This document shows, one piece after another, positions 1 through 12,864 of a DNA stretch of 64,000 nucleotides; the stretch's first letter is position 1, and each line of letters begins with the position of its first letter. The position numbers and the translations under genes were made by a program. Below the pieces are notes generated by a model. The model was not told the DNA's origin. It did not search any database and saw nothing but the letters and a program-made list of their open reading frames with translations. The DNA lies in the NCBI RefSeq assembly GCF_050948175.1, contig NW_027490242.1, forward strand, positions 558,001 through 622,000, given 5' to 3'. Source of the stretch: Xylocopa sonorina (taxonomy: Eukaryota; Arthropoda; Insecta; Hymenoptera; Apidae).

Positions 1-207
1 ATAAGATATAATATTCATTGTGCAGTGTTTTGTATACCTCGTATTCACTTCAAAAGAATGTAAATGCGACACTTCCTTGCAGGGAAATAGCGATTGCAGA
101 TGACTAAGTATGGAAGCAATAGAGTTCTAATTCTTCTTAAATCGTCATATCGCATCTCATTTCTATGTTTCATGATAAGATATAATATTCATTCAGAAGT
201 GTTGTGT

Positions 208-480
208 ATTCCACGTCTACTCTTCTAATGAATGTAAATGCGACACTTACTTTCTAGAAAACTACGTTCCCAGATATCTCTGCATCGAAGCTATAGAGTT
301 CTAATGCTTCTTAGAAAGCGATATCGCATATCATTTCTATTTCACATGATGAGATATAATATTCATGGCGAAGTGTTATGTACTCCTCGTCTACTCTTCA
401 AACGAATGTAAATGCCACACTTAATTTCTAGGAAATTACGTTTGCAGATATCTCTGTATCGTAGCAATAGTGTGCTAATG
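208..480 (+). repeat. Distinct monomer family with altered central dyad
   Basis: These monomers carry CGTCTACTCTTC followed by a different centre. At 251-260 the dyad is TTTCTAGAAA and at 423-437 it is AATTTCTAGGAAATT, followed by ACGTTCCCAGATAT or ACGTTTGCAGATAT. Related copies sit near 2095-2265 and 4357-4527 with CTTCTCTAGGAAATTACG. They alternate with the CTTCAAAAGAATG type in the left portion, so at least two families were interspersed before the block was duplicated. Confidence 0.7.
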
Positions 481-1424
481 CTCCTTAAAACGCGATATCG
501 CATCTCATTTCTATGTTTCGTGATAAGGTATAATATTCATTGTGGTATCTTATGTATACCTCGTATTCACTCCAAAAGAATGTAAATGCGACACTTCCTT
601 GCTAGGAAATTGTGTTTCCAGATGTCTACGTATCGAATCAATAGAGTTCTAATGTTTCTTAAAACGCGCTATCGCATCTCATTTCTATGTCTCATGATAA
701 GATATAATTTTCATTGTGGAGTGTTATGTATACCTCGTATTCACTTCAAAAGAATGTAAATGCGACACTTCCTTGCTTGGAAGTAGCGTTTGCAGATGTC
801 TACATATCGAAGCAAGAGATTTCTAATGCTTCTTAAATCGCCAAATTGCATCTCATTTCTATGTTTCATGATAAGATATAATATTCATTGTGCAGTGTTA
901 TGTATACCTTGTATTCCTTTCAAAAGAATGTAAATGCGACACTTCCTTGCTAGGAAGTAGTGTTTGCAGATGTCTACGTATCGAAGCAATAGAATTCTAG
1001 TGCATCCTAATACGTCATATCGCATGTCATTTCTATGTTTCATGATAAGATATAATATTCATTGCGAAGTGTCATGTATGGCTCGTATTCCTTTCAAAAG
1101 AATGTAAATGCGACACTTCCTTCTTAGGGATAGCGTTCGCAGATGTCTACGTATCGAAGCAATAGACATCTAATGCTTCATAAATCGCCATATCGCACCT
1201 CATTTCTATGTTTCATGATAAGATATAATATTCATTGCGAAGTGTTATGTATACCTCGTATTCACTTCAAAAGAATGTAAATGCGACTCTTCCTTGCTAG
1301 GAAATAGTGTTTGCAGATATCTACGTATCGAACCAATAGATTTCTAATGCTTCTTATATCGCCATATCGCATCTCATTTCTATGTTTTATAATAAGATAT
1401 AATATTCATTGTGCAGTGTTACGT

Positions 1425-2320
1425 ATACCTCGCATACACTTAAAATGAATGTAAATGCGACGCTTCCTTGCTATGAAATAGCGTTTGCAGATGTCTATGT
1501 ATCGAAGCAATAGACAGCTAATGCTTCATAAACCGCCATATCGCATCTCATATCTATGTTTCATGATAAGATATAATATTCATTGTGAAGTGTCATGTAT
1601 TCCTCGTATTCCTTTCAAAAGAATGAAAATGCGACACTTCCATGCTAGGAAGTAGAGTTTGCAGATATCTACGTGTCGAAGCAATAGAAGTCTAATGCTT
1701 CTTAAATCATCATATCGAATCGCATTTCTATGTTCCATGATAAGATATAATATTCATTGCGAACTGTCATGTATACCTCACATACACTTAAAATGAATGT
1801 AAATGCAGCACTTCCTTCCTAGGAATTAGCGTTTCCAGATGTCTACGTATCATAGCAATAGACATCTAATGCTTCATAAATCGCCATATGGCATCTCATT
1901 TCTATGTTTCATGATAAGATATAATACTCATTGTGCAGTGTTATGTATACCTCGTATTCACCTCAAAGGAATGTAAATCCGACACTTCCTTGCTAGGAAA
2001 TAGCGTTTGCAGATACTCTACATATCGAAGCAATAGTGTTCCAATGCTTCTTAGAAAGCGATATCGCACCTCATTGCAATGTTCCATGATGAGATATAAT
2101 ATTCGTTGCGAATTGTTATGTATTCATCGTCTACAATTCAAATGAATGTAAATGCGACACTTCTTCTCTAGGAAATTACGTTCCCAGATATATCTGTATT
2201 GAAGCTATAGAGTTCTAGTGCTTCTTAAAACGCGATATCGCATCTCATTTCTATGGATCATGGTAAGATTTAATATTCATTGCGAAGTGTCATGTATACC
2301 TCGTATTCGCTTCAAATGAA
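1425..2320 (+). repeat. Old segmental duplication, copy 1
   Basis: Shares private variants with 3514-4580: CGCATACACTTAAAATG, GCTATGAAATAGC, AGACAG(C/T)TAATGCTTCATAAACC, CACATACACTTAAAATG with AATGCAGCAC, and ACTCTACATAT carrying an extra base. The offset is 2089 bp at the start (12 monomers +1) and 2263 bp at the end (13 monomers +1), so one monomer was gained in the partner or lost here. Boundaries are approximate. Confidence 0.85.
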
Positions 2321-3513
2321 TGTAAATGCGACTCTTCCTTGCTAGGAAGTTGCGTTTGCAGATGTCTAAGTATCGAAGCAATAGATTTCAAATGCATCTT
2401 AAATCGTCATATCGCATCCCATTTCTATGTTTCATGACAAGATATGATATTGATTTTGGAGTATTATGTATCCCTCGTATTCACTTCAAAAAGAATGTAA
2501 ACGCGACACATCCTTGCCAGGAAATAGCGTTTGCAGATGTCTACGTATCGAAGCAATAGTGTTCTAATGCTTCTTAAATCGCGATATCGCATCTCATTTC
2601 TATATTTCATGGTACGATATAATATTCATTGTGCACTGTTATGTATACCTCGTATTCACTTCAAAAGAATGTAAACGCGACACTTCCTTGCTAGGAAGTA
2701 GCGTTTGCAGATGTCTACGTATCGAAGCAATAGAATTCTAATGCTTCTTAATACGTCATATCGCATCTCATTTATATGTTTCATGATAAGATATAATATT
2801 CAATGCGAAGTGTCATGTATTCCTCGTATTCCTTTCAAAAGAATGAAAATGCGACACTTCCTTGTTAGGGATAGCGTTTGCAGATGTCTACGTATCGAAG
2901 CAATAGATTTCTACTGATTCTTAAATCGCCATATTACATCTCATTGCTATGTTTCATGATAAGATATAATTTTCATTGTGGAGTGTTATGTATACCTCAC
3001 ATACACTTCAACTGAATGTACATGCGACACTTCCTTGCTAGGAAATAGCGTTTGCAGATGTCTACGTATCGAAGCAATAGAGTTCTAATGCATCATAAAT
3101 CCCCATATTACATCTCATTCCTATGTTTCATGATAAGATATAATTTTCATTGTGGAGTGTTATGTATACCTCGTATTCACTTCAAAAGAATGTAAATGCG
3201 ACACTTCCTTGCATGGAAATAGCGTTTGCAGATGTCTACATATCGAAGCAATAGATTTCTAATGCTTCTTAAATCGCCATATTGCATCTCATTTCTATGT
3301 TTCATGGTAAGATATAATATACATTGTGGAGTGTTATGTATACCTCGTATTCACTTCAAAAGAATGTAAATGCGACACTTCCCTGCTAGGAGATAGCGTT
3401 TGCAGATGACTACGTATCGAAGCAATTGAGTTCTAATGCTTCTTAAATCGCCATATTACATCTCATTTCTATGTTTCATGATAAGATATAATTTTCATTG
3501 TGGAGTGTTATGT

Positions 3514-4580
3514 ATACCTCGCATACACTTAAAATGAATGTAAATGCGACGCTTCCTTGCTATGAAATAGCGTTTGCAGATGTCTATGTATCGAAGCAAT
3601 AGACAGTTAATGCTTCATAAACCGCCATATCGCATCTCATTTCTATGTTTCATGATAAGATATAATATTCATTGTGAAGTGTCATGTATTCCTCGTATTC
3701 CTTTCAAAAGAATGAAAATGCGACACTTCCATGCTAGGAAGTAGCGTTTGCAGATGTCTACGTGTCGAAGCAATAGAATTCTAATGCTTCTTAAATCATC
3801 ATATCGAATCCCATGTCTATGTTCCATGATAAGATATAATATTCATTGTGAAGTGTCATGTATTCCTCGTATTCCTTTCAAAAGAATGAAAATGCGACAC
3901 TTCCATGCTAGGAAGTAGAGTTTGCAGATGTCTACGTGTCGAAGCAATAGAAGTCTAATGCTTCTTAAATCATCATATCGAATCGCATTTCTATGTTCCA
4001 TGATAAGATATAATATTCATTGCGAACTGTCATGTATACCTCACATACACTTAAAATGAATGTAAATGCAGCACTTCCTTCCTAGGAATTAGCGTTTCCA
4101 GATGTCTACGTATCATAGCAATAGACATCTAATGCTTCATAAATCGCCATATGGCATCTCATTTCTATGTTTCATGATAAGATATAATATTCATTGTGCA
4201 GTGTTATGTATACCTCGTATTCACCTCAAAAGAATGTAAATCCGACACTTCCTTGCTAGGAAATAGCGTTTGCAGATACTCTACATATGGAAGCAATAGT
4301 GTTCCAATGCTTCTTAGAAAGCGATATCGCACCTCATTACAATGTTCCATGATGAGATATAATATTCGTTGCGAATTGTTATGTATTCATCGTCTACAAT
4401 TCAAATGAATGTAAATGCGACACTTCTTCTCTAGGAAATTACGTTCCCAGATATATCTGTATTGAAGCTATAGAGTTCTAGTGCTTCTTAAAACGCGATA
4501 TCGCATCTCATTTCTATGTATCATGATAAGATTTAATATTCATTGCGAAGTGTCATGTATACCTCGTATTCGCTTCAAAA
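3514..4580 (+). repeat. Old segmental duplication, copy 2, with one extra monomer
   Basis: Partner of 1425-2320. The length difference is explained by a tandem monomer pair at 3667-3840 and 3841-4014, where the partner has a single monomer starting near 1578. The second of the pair matches the partner's private bases (GTAGAGTTTGC, AGAAGTCTAATG, ATCGAATCGCATT), so the first is the extra one. Confidence 0.85.
3667..4014 (+). repeat. Single-monomer tandem duplication (2 x 174 bp)
   Basis: Two adjacent monomers share the unusual GAATGAAAATGCG, CTTCCATGCTAGGAAGTAG, CTACGTGTCGAAG and AATCATCATATCGAATC. They differ at about four sites by eye (GCG/GAG, AATTC/AAGTC, CCCATG/CGCATT). Confidence 0.85.
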
Positions 4581-4774
4581 GAATGTAAATGCGACACATC
4601 CTTGCCAGGAAGTAGCGCTTGCAGATGTCTACGTATCGAAGCAATAGATTTCTAATGCTTCTTAAATCGTCATATCGCATCTCATTCCTATGTTTCATGA
4701 TAAGATATAATATTCATTGCGAAGTGTCATGTATACCTCGTCTACGATTCAAATGAATGTAAGTGCGACACTTC

Positions 4775-5930
4775 CTTGCAAGGTAATAGCGTTCGCAGAT
4801 GTCTACGTATCGTAGCAATAGAGATATTATGATTCTTAAAACGCGATATCGCATCTCATTTCGATGTGTCATGGTAAGGTATAATATTCATTGCGAATTG
4901 TTATGCATTCCTCGTCTACGATTCAAATGAAGGTAAATGCGACACTTCCTTGCAAGGAAATAGCGTTTGCAGATGTCTATGTATCGTAGCAATAGAGTTC
5001 ATATGATTCTTAAAACTCGATATCGCATCTCATTTCTATGTTTCATGGTAAGATATAACATGATTTGCGAAGTGTTATGTATTCCTCGTCTACACTTCAA
5101 ATGAATGTGAATGCGATGCTTCCTCGCTAGGAAATAGCGTTTGCAGATGTCTACGTATCGAACCAATAGATTTATAATGCTTCTTAAATCGCCATGTCGC
5201 ATCTCATTTCTATGTTTCATGGTAAGATATAATATGATTTGCGAAGTGTCATGTATTCCTCGTCTACACTTCAAATGAATGTGAATGCGACACTTCCTGG
5301 CTAGGAAATAGCGTTTGCAGATGTCTACGTATCGTAGCAATAGATTTCTAATGCTTCTTAAAACGCGACATCGCATCTCATTTCTATGTTTCATGGTAAG
5401 ATATAATATGATTTGCGAAGTGTCATGTATACCTCGTCTACACTTCAAATGAATGTAAATGCGACACTTCCTTGCAAGGAAATAGCGTTTGCAGATGTCT
5501 ACCTATCGTAGCAATAGATTTCTAATGCTTCTTAGAACGCGATATCGCATCTCATTTCTATGTTTCATGGTAAGATATAATATGATTTGCGAAGTGTCAT
5601 GTAATCATCGTCTACACTTCAAATGAATGTAAATGGGAAACTTCCTTGCTAGGAAATAGCGTCTGCAGATGTCTAGGTATCGTAGCAATTGTGTTCTAAT
5701 GCTACTTAAAACGCGATATCGCACCTCATTTCTATGTTTCATGGTAAGATATAACATGATTTGCGAAGTGTCATGTATTCCTCGTCTACACTTCAAATGA
5801 ATGTAAATGCGACACTTCCTCGCTAGGAAATAGCGTTTGCAGATGTCTACGTATCGTAGCAATAGATTTCTAATGCTTCTTAAAACGCGATATCGCATCT
5901 CATTTCTATGTTTCATGGTAAGATATTATA
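4775..5930 (+). repeat. 10-monomer offset duplication, copy 1
   Basis: Matches 6515-7670 at an offset of 1740 bp at both ends, for example GCAAGGTAATAGCG near 4778 and 6518. In the middle the offset becomes 1914 bp, because the second copy holds an extra monomer with GATCTTAAGATTC and GCGATGTCGC and a different monomer was lost later. Contains one copy of the AAACTCGATATC cassette. Confidence 0.75.
4836..5128 (+). repeat. AAACTCGATATC cassette, copy 1 of 4
   Basis: A run of monomer pieces with private variants in fixed order: TTTCGATGTGTCATGGTAAGG, then GTCTATGTATCGTAG, then GTTCATATGATTCTTAAAACTCG, then GATATAACATG, then GAATGCGATGCTTCC. The same order appears at about 6576-7042 (with one extra monomer inside), 10055-10347 and 21364-21657. 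It marks a segment copied over at least 16.5 kb. Confidence 0.75.
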
Positions 5931-6514
5931 TAATTTGCGAAGTGTTATGTATTCCTCGTCTACACTTCAAATGAATGTAAATGCGACACTTCCTTGCAAG
6001 GAAATAGCGTTTGCAGATGTCTACCTATCGTAGCAATAGGGTTCTAATGCTTCTTAAAACGCGCAATCGCATCTCATTTCTATGTTTCATGGTAAGATAT
6101 AATATGATTTGCGAAGTGTTATGTATTCCTCGTCTACACTTCAAATGAATGTAAATGCGACACTTCCTTGCAAGGAAATAGCGCTTGCAGATGTCTACGT
6201 ATCAAAGCAATAGAGTTCAAATGCTTCTTAAAACGAGATATTGCATCTCATGTCTATGTTTCATGATAGGATATTATATACATTGCGAAGTGTTATGCAT
6301 TCCTCGTCTACGATTCAAATGAATGTAAATGCGATACTTCCTTGCAAGGAAATAGCGTTTGCAGATGTCTACGTATCGTAGCAATAGAGATCTTATGGTT
6401 CTTAAAACGCGATATCGCATCTCATTTCTATGTTTCGTGGTAAGATATAATATGATTTGCGAAGTGTCATGTATTCCTCGTCTACACTTCAAATGAATGT
6501 AAATGCGACACTTC

Positions 6515-7670
6515 CTTGCAAGGTAATAGCGTTTGCAGATGTCTACGTATCGTAGCAATAGAGATCTTATGATTCTTAAAACGCGATATCGCATCTCATT
6601 TCGATGTGTCATGGTAAGGTATAATATTCATTGCGAATTGTTATGCATTCCTCGTCTACGATTCAAATGAAGGTAAATGCGACACTTCCTTGCAAGGAAA
6701 TAGCGTTTGCAGATGTCTACGTATCGTAGCAATAGAGATCTTAAGATTCTTAAAACGCGATGTCGCATCTCATTTCGATGTTTCATGGTAAGGTATAATA
6801 TTCATTGCGAATTGTTATGCATTCCTCGTCTACGATTCAAATGAAGGTAAATGCGACACTTCCTTGCAAGGAAATAGCGTTTGCAGATGTCTATGTATCG
6901 TAGCAATAGAGTTCATATGATTCTTAAAACTCGATATCGCATCTCATTTCTATGTTTCATGGTAAGATATAACATGACTTGCGAAGTGTTATGTATTCCT
7001 CGTCTACACTTCAAATGAATGTGAATGCGATGCTTCCTCGCTAGGAAATAGCGTTTGCAGATGTCTACGTATCGTAGCAATAGATTTCTAATGCTTCTTA
7101 AAACGCGATATCGCATCTCATTTCTATGTTTCATGGTAAGATATTATATAATTTGCGAAGTGTCATGTATTCCTCGTCTACACTTCAAATGAATGTAAAT
7201 GCGACACTTCCTTGCAAGGAAATAGCGTTTGCAGATGTCTACGTATCGTAGCAATAGATTTCTAATGCTTCTTAAAACGCGATATCGCATCTCATTTCTG
7301 TGTTTCATGGTAAGATATAATATGATTTGCGAAGTGTCATGTAATCATCGTCTACACTTCAAATGAATGTAAATGGGAAACTTCCTTGCTAGGAAATAGC
7401 GTCTGCAGATGTCTAGGTATCGTAGCAATTGTGTTCTAATGCTTCCTAAAACGCGATATCGCATCTCATTCCTATGTTTCATGGTAAGATATAATATGAT
7501 TTGCGAAGTGTCATGTATTCCTCGTCTACACTTCAAATGAATGTAAATGCGACACTTCCTCGCTAGGAAATAGCGTTTGCAGATGTCAACGTATCGTAGC
7601 AATAGATTTCTAATGCTTCTTAAAACGCGATACCGCATCTCATTTCTATGTTTCATGGTAAGATATTATA
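6515..7670 (+). repeat. 10-monomer offset duplication, copy 2
   Basis: Partner of 4775-5930. Shared private variants include GTCATGTAATCATCG, AATGGGAAACTTCC, GCAATTGTGTTC and GATATTATATAATTTGCG. The area from 5931 to 6514 between the copies is ordinary monomers, including TTCATTGCGAAG types. Confidence 0.75.
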
Positions 7671-10512
7671 TAATTTGCGAAGTGTTATGTATTCCTCGTC
7701 TACACTTCAAATGAATGTAAATGCGACACTTCCTTGCAAGGAAATAGCGTTTGCAGATGTCTACGTATCGTAGCAATAGAGATCTTAAGATTCTTAAAAC
7801 GCGATGTCGCATCTCATTTCGATGTTTCATGGTAAGGTATAATATTCATTGCGAATTGTTATGCATTCCTCGTCTACGATTCAAATAAAGGTAAATGCGA
7901 CACTTCCTTGTAAGGAAATAGCGTTTGCAGATGTCTACGTATCGTAGCAATAGAGTTCTTATGATTCTTAAAACGCGATATCGCATCCCATTTCTATCTT
8001 TCATGGTAAGATATAACATGATTTGCGAAGTGTTATGTATTCCTCGTCTACACTTCAAATGAATGTGAATGCGATGCTTCCTCGCTAGGAAATAGCGTTT
8101 GCAGATGTCTACGTATCGTAGCAATAGATGTCTAATGCTTCTTAAAACGCGATATCGCATCTCATTTCTATGTTTCATGGTAAGATATAATATGATTTGC
8201 GAAGTGTCTTGTATTCCTCGTCTACACTTCAAATGAATGTGAATGCGACACTTCCTCGCTAGGAAATAGCGTTTGCAGATGTCTACGTATCGTAGCAATA
8301 GATTTCTAATGCTTCTTAAAACGCGATATCGCATCTCATTTCTATGTTTCATGGTAAGATATAATATGATTTGCGAAGTTTCATGTATTCATCGTCTACA
8401 CTTCAAATGAATGTAAATGCGACACTTCCTTGCTAGGAAATAGCGTCTGCAGATGTCTAGGTATCGTAGCAATAGTGTTCTAATGCTTTTTAAAACGCGA
8501 TATCGCATCTCATTTCTATCTTTCATGGTAAGATATAATATGATTTGCGAAGTGTCATGTATTCCTCGTCTACACTTCAAATGAATGTAAATGCGACACT
8601 TCCTTGCTAGTCAATAGCGTATGCAGATGTCTAGGTATCGTTGCAATAGAGTTCTAATGCTTCTTAAAACGAGATATTGCATCTCATATCTATGTTTCAT
8701 GATAAGATGTAATATTCATTGCGAAGTGTTATGTCTTCCCCGTCTACACTTCAAATGAATGTAAATGCAACACTTCCTTGCAAGGAAATAGCGTTTGCAG
8801 ATGTTTACCTATCGTAGCAATAGAGTTCTAATGCTTCTTAAAACGCGATATCGCATCACATTTCTATGTTTCATGGTAAGATATAATATGATTTGCGAAG
8901 TGTTATGTATTCCTCGTCTACACTTCAAATGAATGTAAATGCGACACTTCCTTGCTAGGAAATAGCGTCTGCAGATGTCTAGGTATCGTAGCTATAGATT
9001 TCTAATGCTTCTTAAAACGCGATATCGCATCTCATTTCTATGTTTCATGGTAAGATATAATATGATTTGCGAAGTGTTATGTATTCCTCGTCTACACTTC
9101 AAATGAATGTAAATGCGACACTTCCTTGCAAGGAAATAGCGTTTGCAGATGTCTACGTATCTTTGCAATAGATTTATAATGCTTCTTAAAACGCGATATC
9201 GCATCTCATTTCTATGTTTCATGGTAAGATATAATATGATTTGCGAAGTGTTATGTATTCCTCGTCTACACTGCAAATGAATGTAAATGCGACACTTCCT
9301 AGCAAGGAAATAGCGTTTGCAGATGTCTACGTATCGTTGCAATAGATTTCTAATGCTTCTTAAAACGCGATATCGCATCTCATTTCTATGTTTCATGGTA
9401 AGATATAATATGATTTGCGAAGTGTTATGTATTCCTCGTCTACACTTCAAATGAATGTAGATGCGACACTTCCTGGCTAGGAAATAGCGTTTGCAGATGT
9501 CTACGTATCGTAGCAATAGATTTCTAATGCTTCTTAAAACGCGATATCGCATCTCATTTCTATGTTTCATGGTAAGATATAATATGATTTGCGAAGTGTC
9601 ATGTATACCTCGTCTACACTTCAAATGAATGTAAATGCGACACTTCCTTGCAAGGAAATAGCGTTTGCAGATGTCTACCTATCGTAGCAATAGAGTTCTA
9701 ATGCTTCTTAAAACGCGATACCGCATCTCATTTCTATGTTCATGGTAAGATATAATATGATTTGCGAAGTGTTATGTATTCCTCGTATACACTTCAAATG
9801 AATGTAAATGCGACGTTTCCTTGCAAGGAAATAGCGCTTGCAGATGTCTACGTATCGAAGCAGTAGTGTTCAAATGCTTCTTAAAACGAGATATTGCATC
9901 TCATATCTATGTTTCATGATAAGATATTATATTCATTGCGAAGTGTTATGCATTCCTCGTCTACGATTCAAATGACTGTAAATGCGACACTTCCTTGCAA
10001 GGAAATAGCGTTTGCAGATGTCTACGTATCGTAGCAATAGAGATCTTATGATTCTTAAAACGCGATATCGCATCTCATTTCGATGTGTCATGGTAAGGTA
10101 TCATATTCATTGCGAATTGTTATGCATTCCTCGTCTACGATTCAAATGAAGGTAAATGCTACACCTCCTTGCAAGGAAATAGCGTTTGCAGATATCTATG
10201 TATCGTAGCAATAGAGTTCATATGATTCTTAAAACTCGATATCGCATCTCATTTCTATGTTTCATGGTAAGATATAACATGATTTGCGAAGTGTTATGTA
10301 TTCCTCGTCTACACTTCAAATGAATGTGAATGCGATGCTTCCTCGCTAGGAAATAGCGTTTGCAGATGTCTACGTATCGTAGCAATAGAGATCTTATGGT
10401 TCTTAAAACGCGATATCGCATCTCATTTCTATGTTTCGTGGTAAGATATAATATGATTTGCGAAGTGTCATGTATTCCTCGTCTACACTTCAAATGAACG
10501 TAAATGCGACAC
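7671..10512 (+). repeat. Satellite mosaic, mainly read-through monomers
   Basis: Ordinary 174-bp monomers without a clear internal higher-order period. The stretch 8992-9624 holds 3.6 consecutive monomers of the type open on the minus strand, with private changes such as CTTTGCAATAG and CACTGCAAATG. A one-base deletion (ATGTTCATGG) is at 9736. The end, about 9650-10370, matches 20960-21685 at an offset near 11310 bp (65 monomers). No gene seen. Confidence 0.85.
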
Positions 10513-10860
10513 TTCCTCGCTAGGAAATAGCGTTTGCAGATGTCTACGTATCGTAGCAATAGATTTCTAATGCTTCTTAAAACGCGATATCGCATCTCAT
10601 TTCTATGTTTCATGGTAAGATATTATATAATTTGCGAAGTGTTATGTATTCCTCGTCTACACTTCAAATGAATGTAAATGCGACACTTCCTTGCAAGGAA
10701 ATAGCGTTTGCAGATGTGTACGTATCGAAGCAATATAGTTCTTATGATTCTTAAAACGCGATATCGCATCTCATTTCTATGTTTCATGGTAAGGTATAAT
10801 ATGATTTGCGAAGTGTTATGTATTCCTCGTCTACACTTCAAATGAATGTGAATGCGACAC
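10513..10860 (+). repeat. Tandem dimer duplication, copy 1 (348 bp)
   Basis: Two monomers directly repeated at 10861-11208. Shared private features are GATATTATATAATTTGCG and GATGTGTACGTATCGAAGCAATATAG (at about 10714 and 11062). The right break is at the central dyad: TTCCTCGCTAGG here against TTCCTTGCAAGG after the second copy. Confidence 0.85.
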
Positions 10861-11208
10861 TTCCTCGCTAGGAAATAGCGTTTGCAGATGTCTACGTATC
10901 GTAGCAATAGATTTCTAATGCTTCTTAAAACGCGATATCGCATCTCATTTCTATGTTTCATGGTAAGATATTATATAATTTGCGAAGTGTTATGTATTCC
11001 TCGTCTACACTTCAAATGAATGTAAATGCGACACTTCCTTGCAAGGAAATAGCGTTTGCAGATGTGTACGTATCGAAGCAATATAGTTCTTATGATTCTT
11101 AAAACGCGATATCGCATCTCATTTCTATGTTTCATGGTAAGGTATAATATGATTTGCGAAGTGTTATGTATTCCTCGTCTACACTTCAAATGAATGTGAA
11201 TGCGACAC
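10861..11208 (+). repeat. Tandem dimer duplication, copy 2 (348 bp)
   Basis: Second copy of the 348-bp dimer, apparently identical or nearly so by eye. The stretch 11209-11939 that follows is ordinary monomers. Confidence 0.85.
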
Positions 11209-11939
11209 TTCCTTGCAAGGAAATAGCGTTTGCAGATGTCTACCTATCGTAGCAATAGAGTTCTAATGCTTCTTAAAACGCGATATCGCATCTCATTTCT
11301 ATGTTTCATGGTAAGATATAATATGATTTGCGAAGTGTTATGTATTCCTCGTCTACACTTCAAATGAATGTAAATGCGACACTTCCTTGCAAGGAAATAG
11401 CGCTTGCAGATGTCTACGTATCGAAGCAATAGAGTTGAAATGCTTCTTAGAACGAGATATTGCATCTCATATCTATGTTTCATGATAAGATATTATATTC
11501 ATTGCGAAATGTTATGCATTCCTCGTCTACGATTCAAATGAATGTAAATGCGACACTTCCTTGCAAGGAAATAGCGTTTGCAGATGTCTACGTATCGTAG
11601 CAATAGATTTCTAATGCTTCTTAAAACGCGATATCGCATCTCATTTCTATGTTTCATGGTAAGATATAATATGATTTGCGAAGTGTCATGTAATCATCGT
11701 CTACACTTCAAATGAATGTAAATGCGAAACTTTCTTGCTAGGAAATAGCGTCTGCAGATGTCTAGGTATCGTAGCAATAGTGTTCTAATGCTTCTTAAAA
11801 CGAGATATAGCATCTCATATCTATGTTTCATGATAAGATATAATATTCATTGCGAAGTGTCATGTATTCCTCGTCTACACTTCAAATGAATGTGAGTTAG
11901 ACACTCCGTCGCTAGGAAATAGCGTTTGCAGATGTCTAC

Positions 11940-12864
11940 GTATCGTAACAATAGTGTTCTTATGATTCTTAAAACGCGATATCGCATCTCATTTCTATGT
12001 TTCATGGTAAGATGGAATATGATTTGCGAAGTTTTATGTATTACTCGTCTACACTTCAAATGAATGTAAATGCGACACTTCCTTGCTAGGAAATAGCGTC
12101 TGCAGATGTCTAGGTATCGCAGCGATAGTGTTCTAATGCTTCTTAAAACGCGATATCGCATCTCATTTCTATGTTTCATGGTAAGATATAATATGATTTG
12201 CGAAGTGTTATGTATTCCTCGTCTACACTTCAAATGAATGTAAATGCGACACTTCCTTGCTAGGAAATAGCCTCTGCAGATGTCTAGGTATCGTAGCGAT
12301 AGAGTTCTAATGCTTCTTAAAACGCGATATCGCACCTCATTACTATGTTTCATGGTAAGATATAATATGATTTGCGAAGTGTTATGTACTCCTCGTCTAC
12401 ACTTCAAATGAATGTAAATGCGACACTTCCTTGCAAGGAAATAGCGCTTGCAGATGTCTACGTATCGATGCAATAGAGTTCAAATGCTTCTTAGAACGAG
12501 ATATTGCATCTCATTTCTATGTTTCATGGTAAGATATAATATGATTTGCGAAGTGTCATGTATTCCTCGTCTACACTTCAAATGAATGTAAATGCGACAC
12601 TTCCTCGCTAGGAAATAGCGTTTGCAGATGTCTACGTATCGTAGCAATAGATTTCTAATGCTTCTTAAAACGCGATATCGCATCTCATTTCTATGTTTCA
12701 TGGTAAGATATTATATAATTTGCGAAGTGTTATGTATTCCTCGTCTACACTTCAAATGAATGTAAATGCGACACTTCCTTGCAAGGAAATAGCGTTTGCA
12801 GATGTCTACCTATCGTAGCAATAGAGTTCTAATGCTTCTTAAAACGCGCAATCGCATCTCATTT
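11940..12864 (+). repeat. 8-monomer offset duplication, copy 1
   Basis: Matches 13332-14256 at an offset of 1392 bp (8 monomers). Shared private variants are CGTAACAATAG, GATGGAATATG, GAAGTTTTATGTATTACTCG, CGCAGCGATAG, AATAGCCTCTGCAG and ACGCGCAATCGC. Left of 11940 the sequences differ (see the substitution cluster at 11896-11908). They diverge again after CGCATCTCATTTC. About 21850-22300 is a third copy of the first half. Confidence 0.88.

Larger units (their letters stand above)
1..4739 (+). repeat. Diverged left portion of the satellite array, mixed monomer families
   Basis: About 27 monomers that differ from the bulk of the array. Most read CGTATTCACTTCAAAAGAATG or CGTATTCCTTTCAAAAGAATG where the rest reads CGTCTACACTTCAAATGAATG. 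They also have GAAGCAATAG for GTAGCAATAG and AATCGCCATATCGC for AACGCGATATCGC. Five single-base indels fall in this 4.7 kb (near 1130, 2016, 2488, 2870 and 4277), against 14 in the next 59 kb. The long minus-strand frame is broken here. This pattern is typical of older, less homogenised satellite near an array edge; the edge itself is not in the window. Confidence 0.85.

Noticed and set aside
1933..2145. Plus-strand frames of about 70 codons here and at 2326, 2705, 4196, 27063, 28106, 28974 and 34017
   Set aside because: Each spans little more than one monomer and arises from monomer variants or a one-base indel (for example GGTAGATG near 27146, CTCAATATC near 34082). No coding signature.
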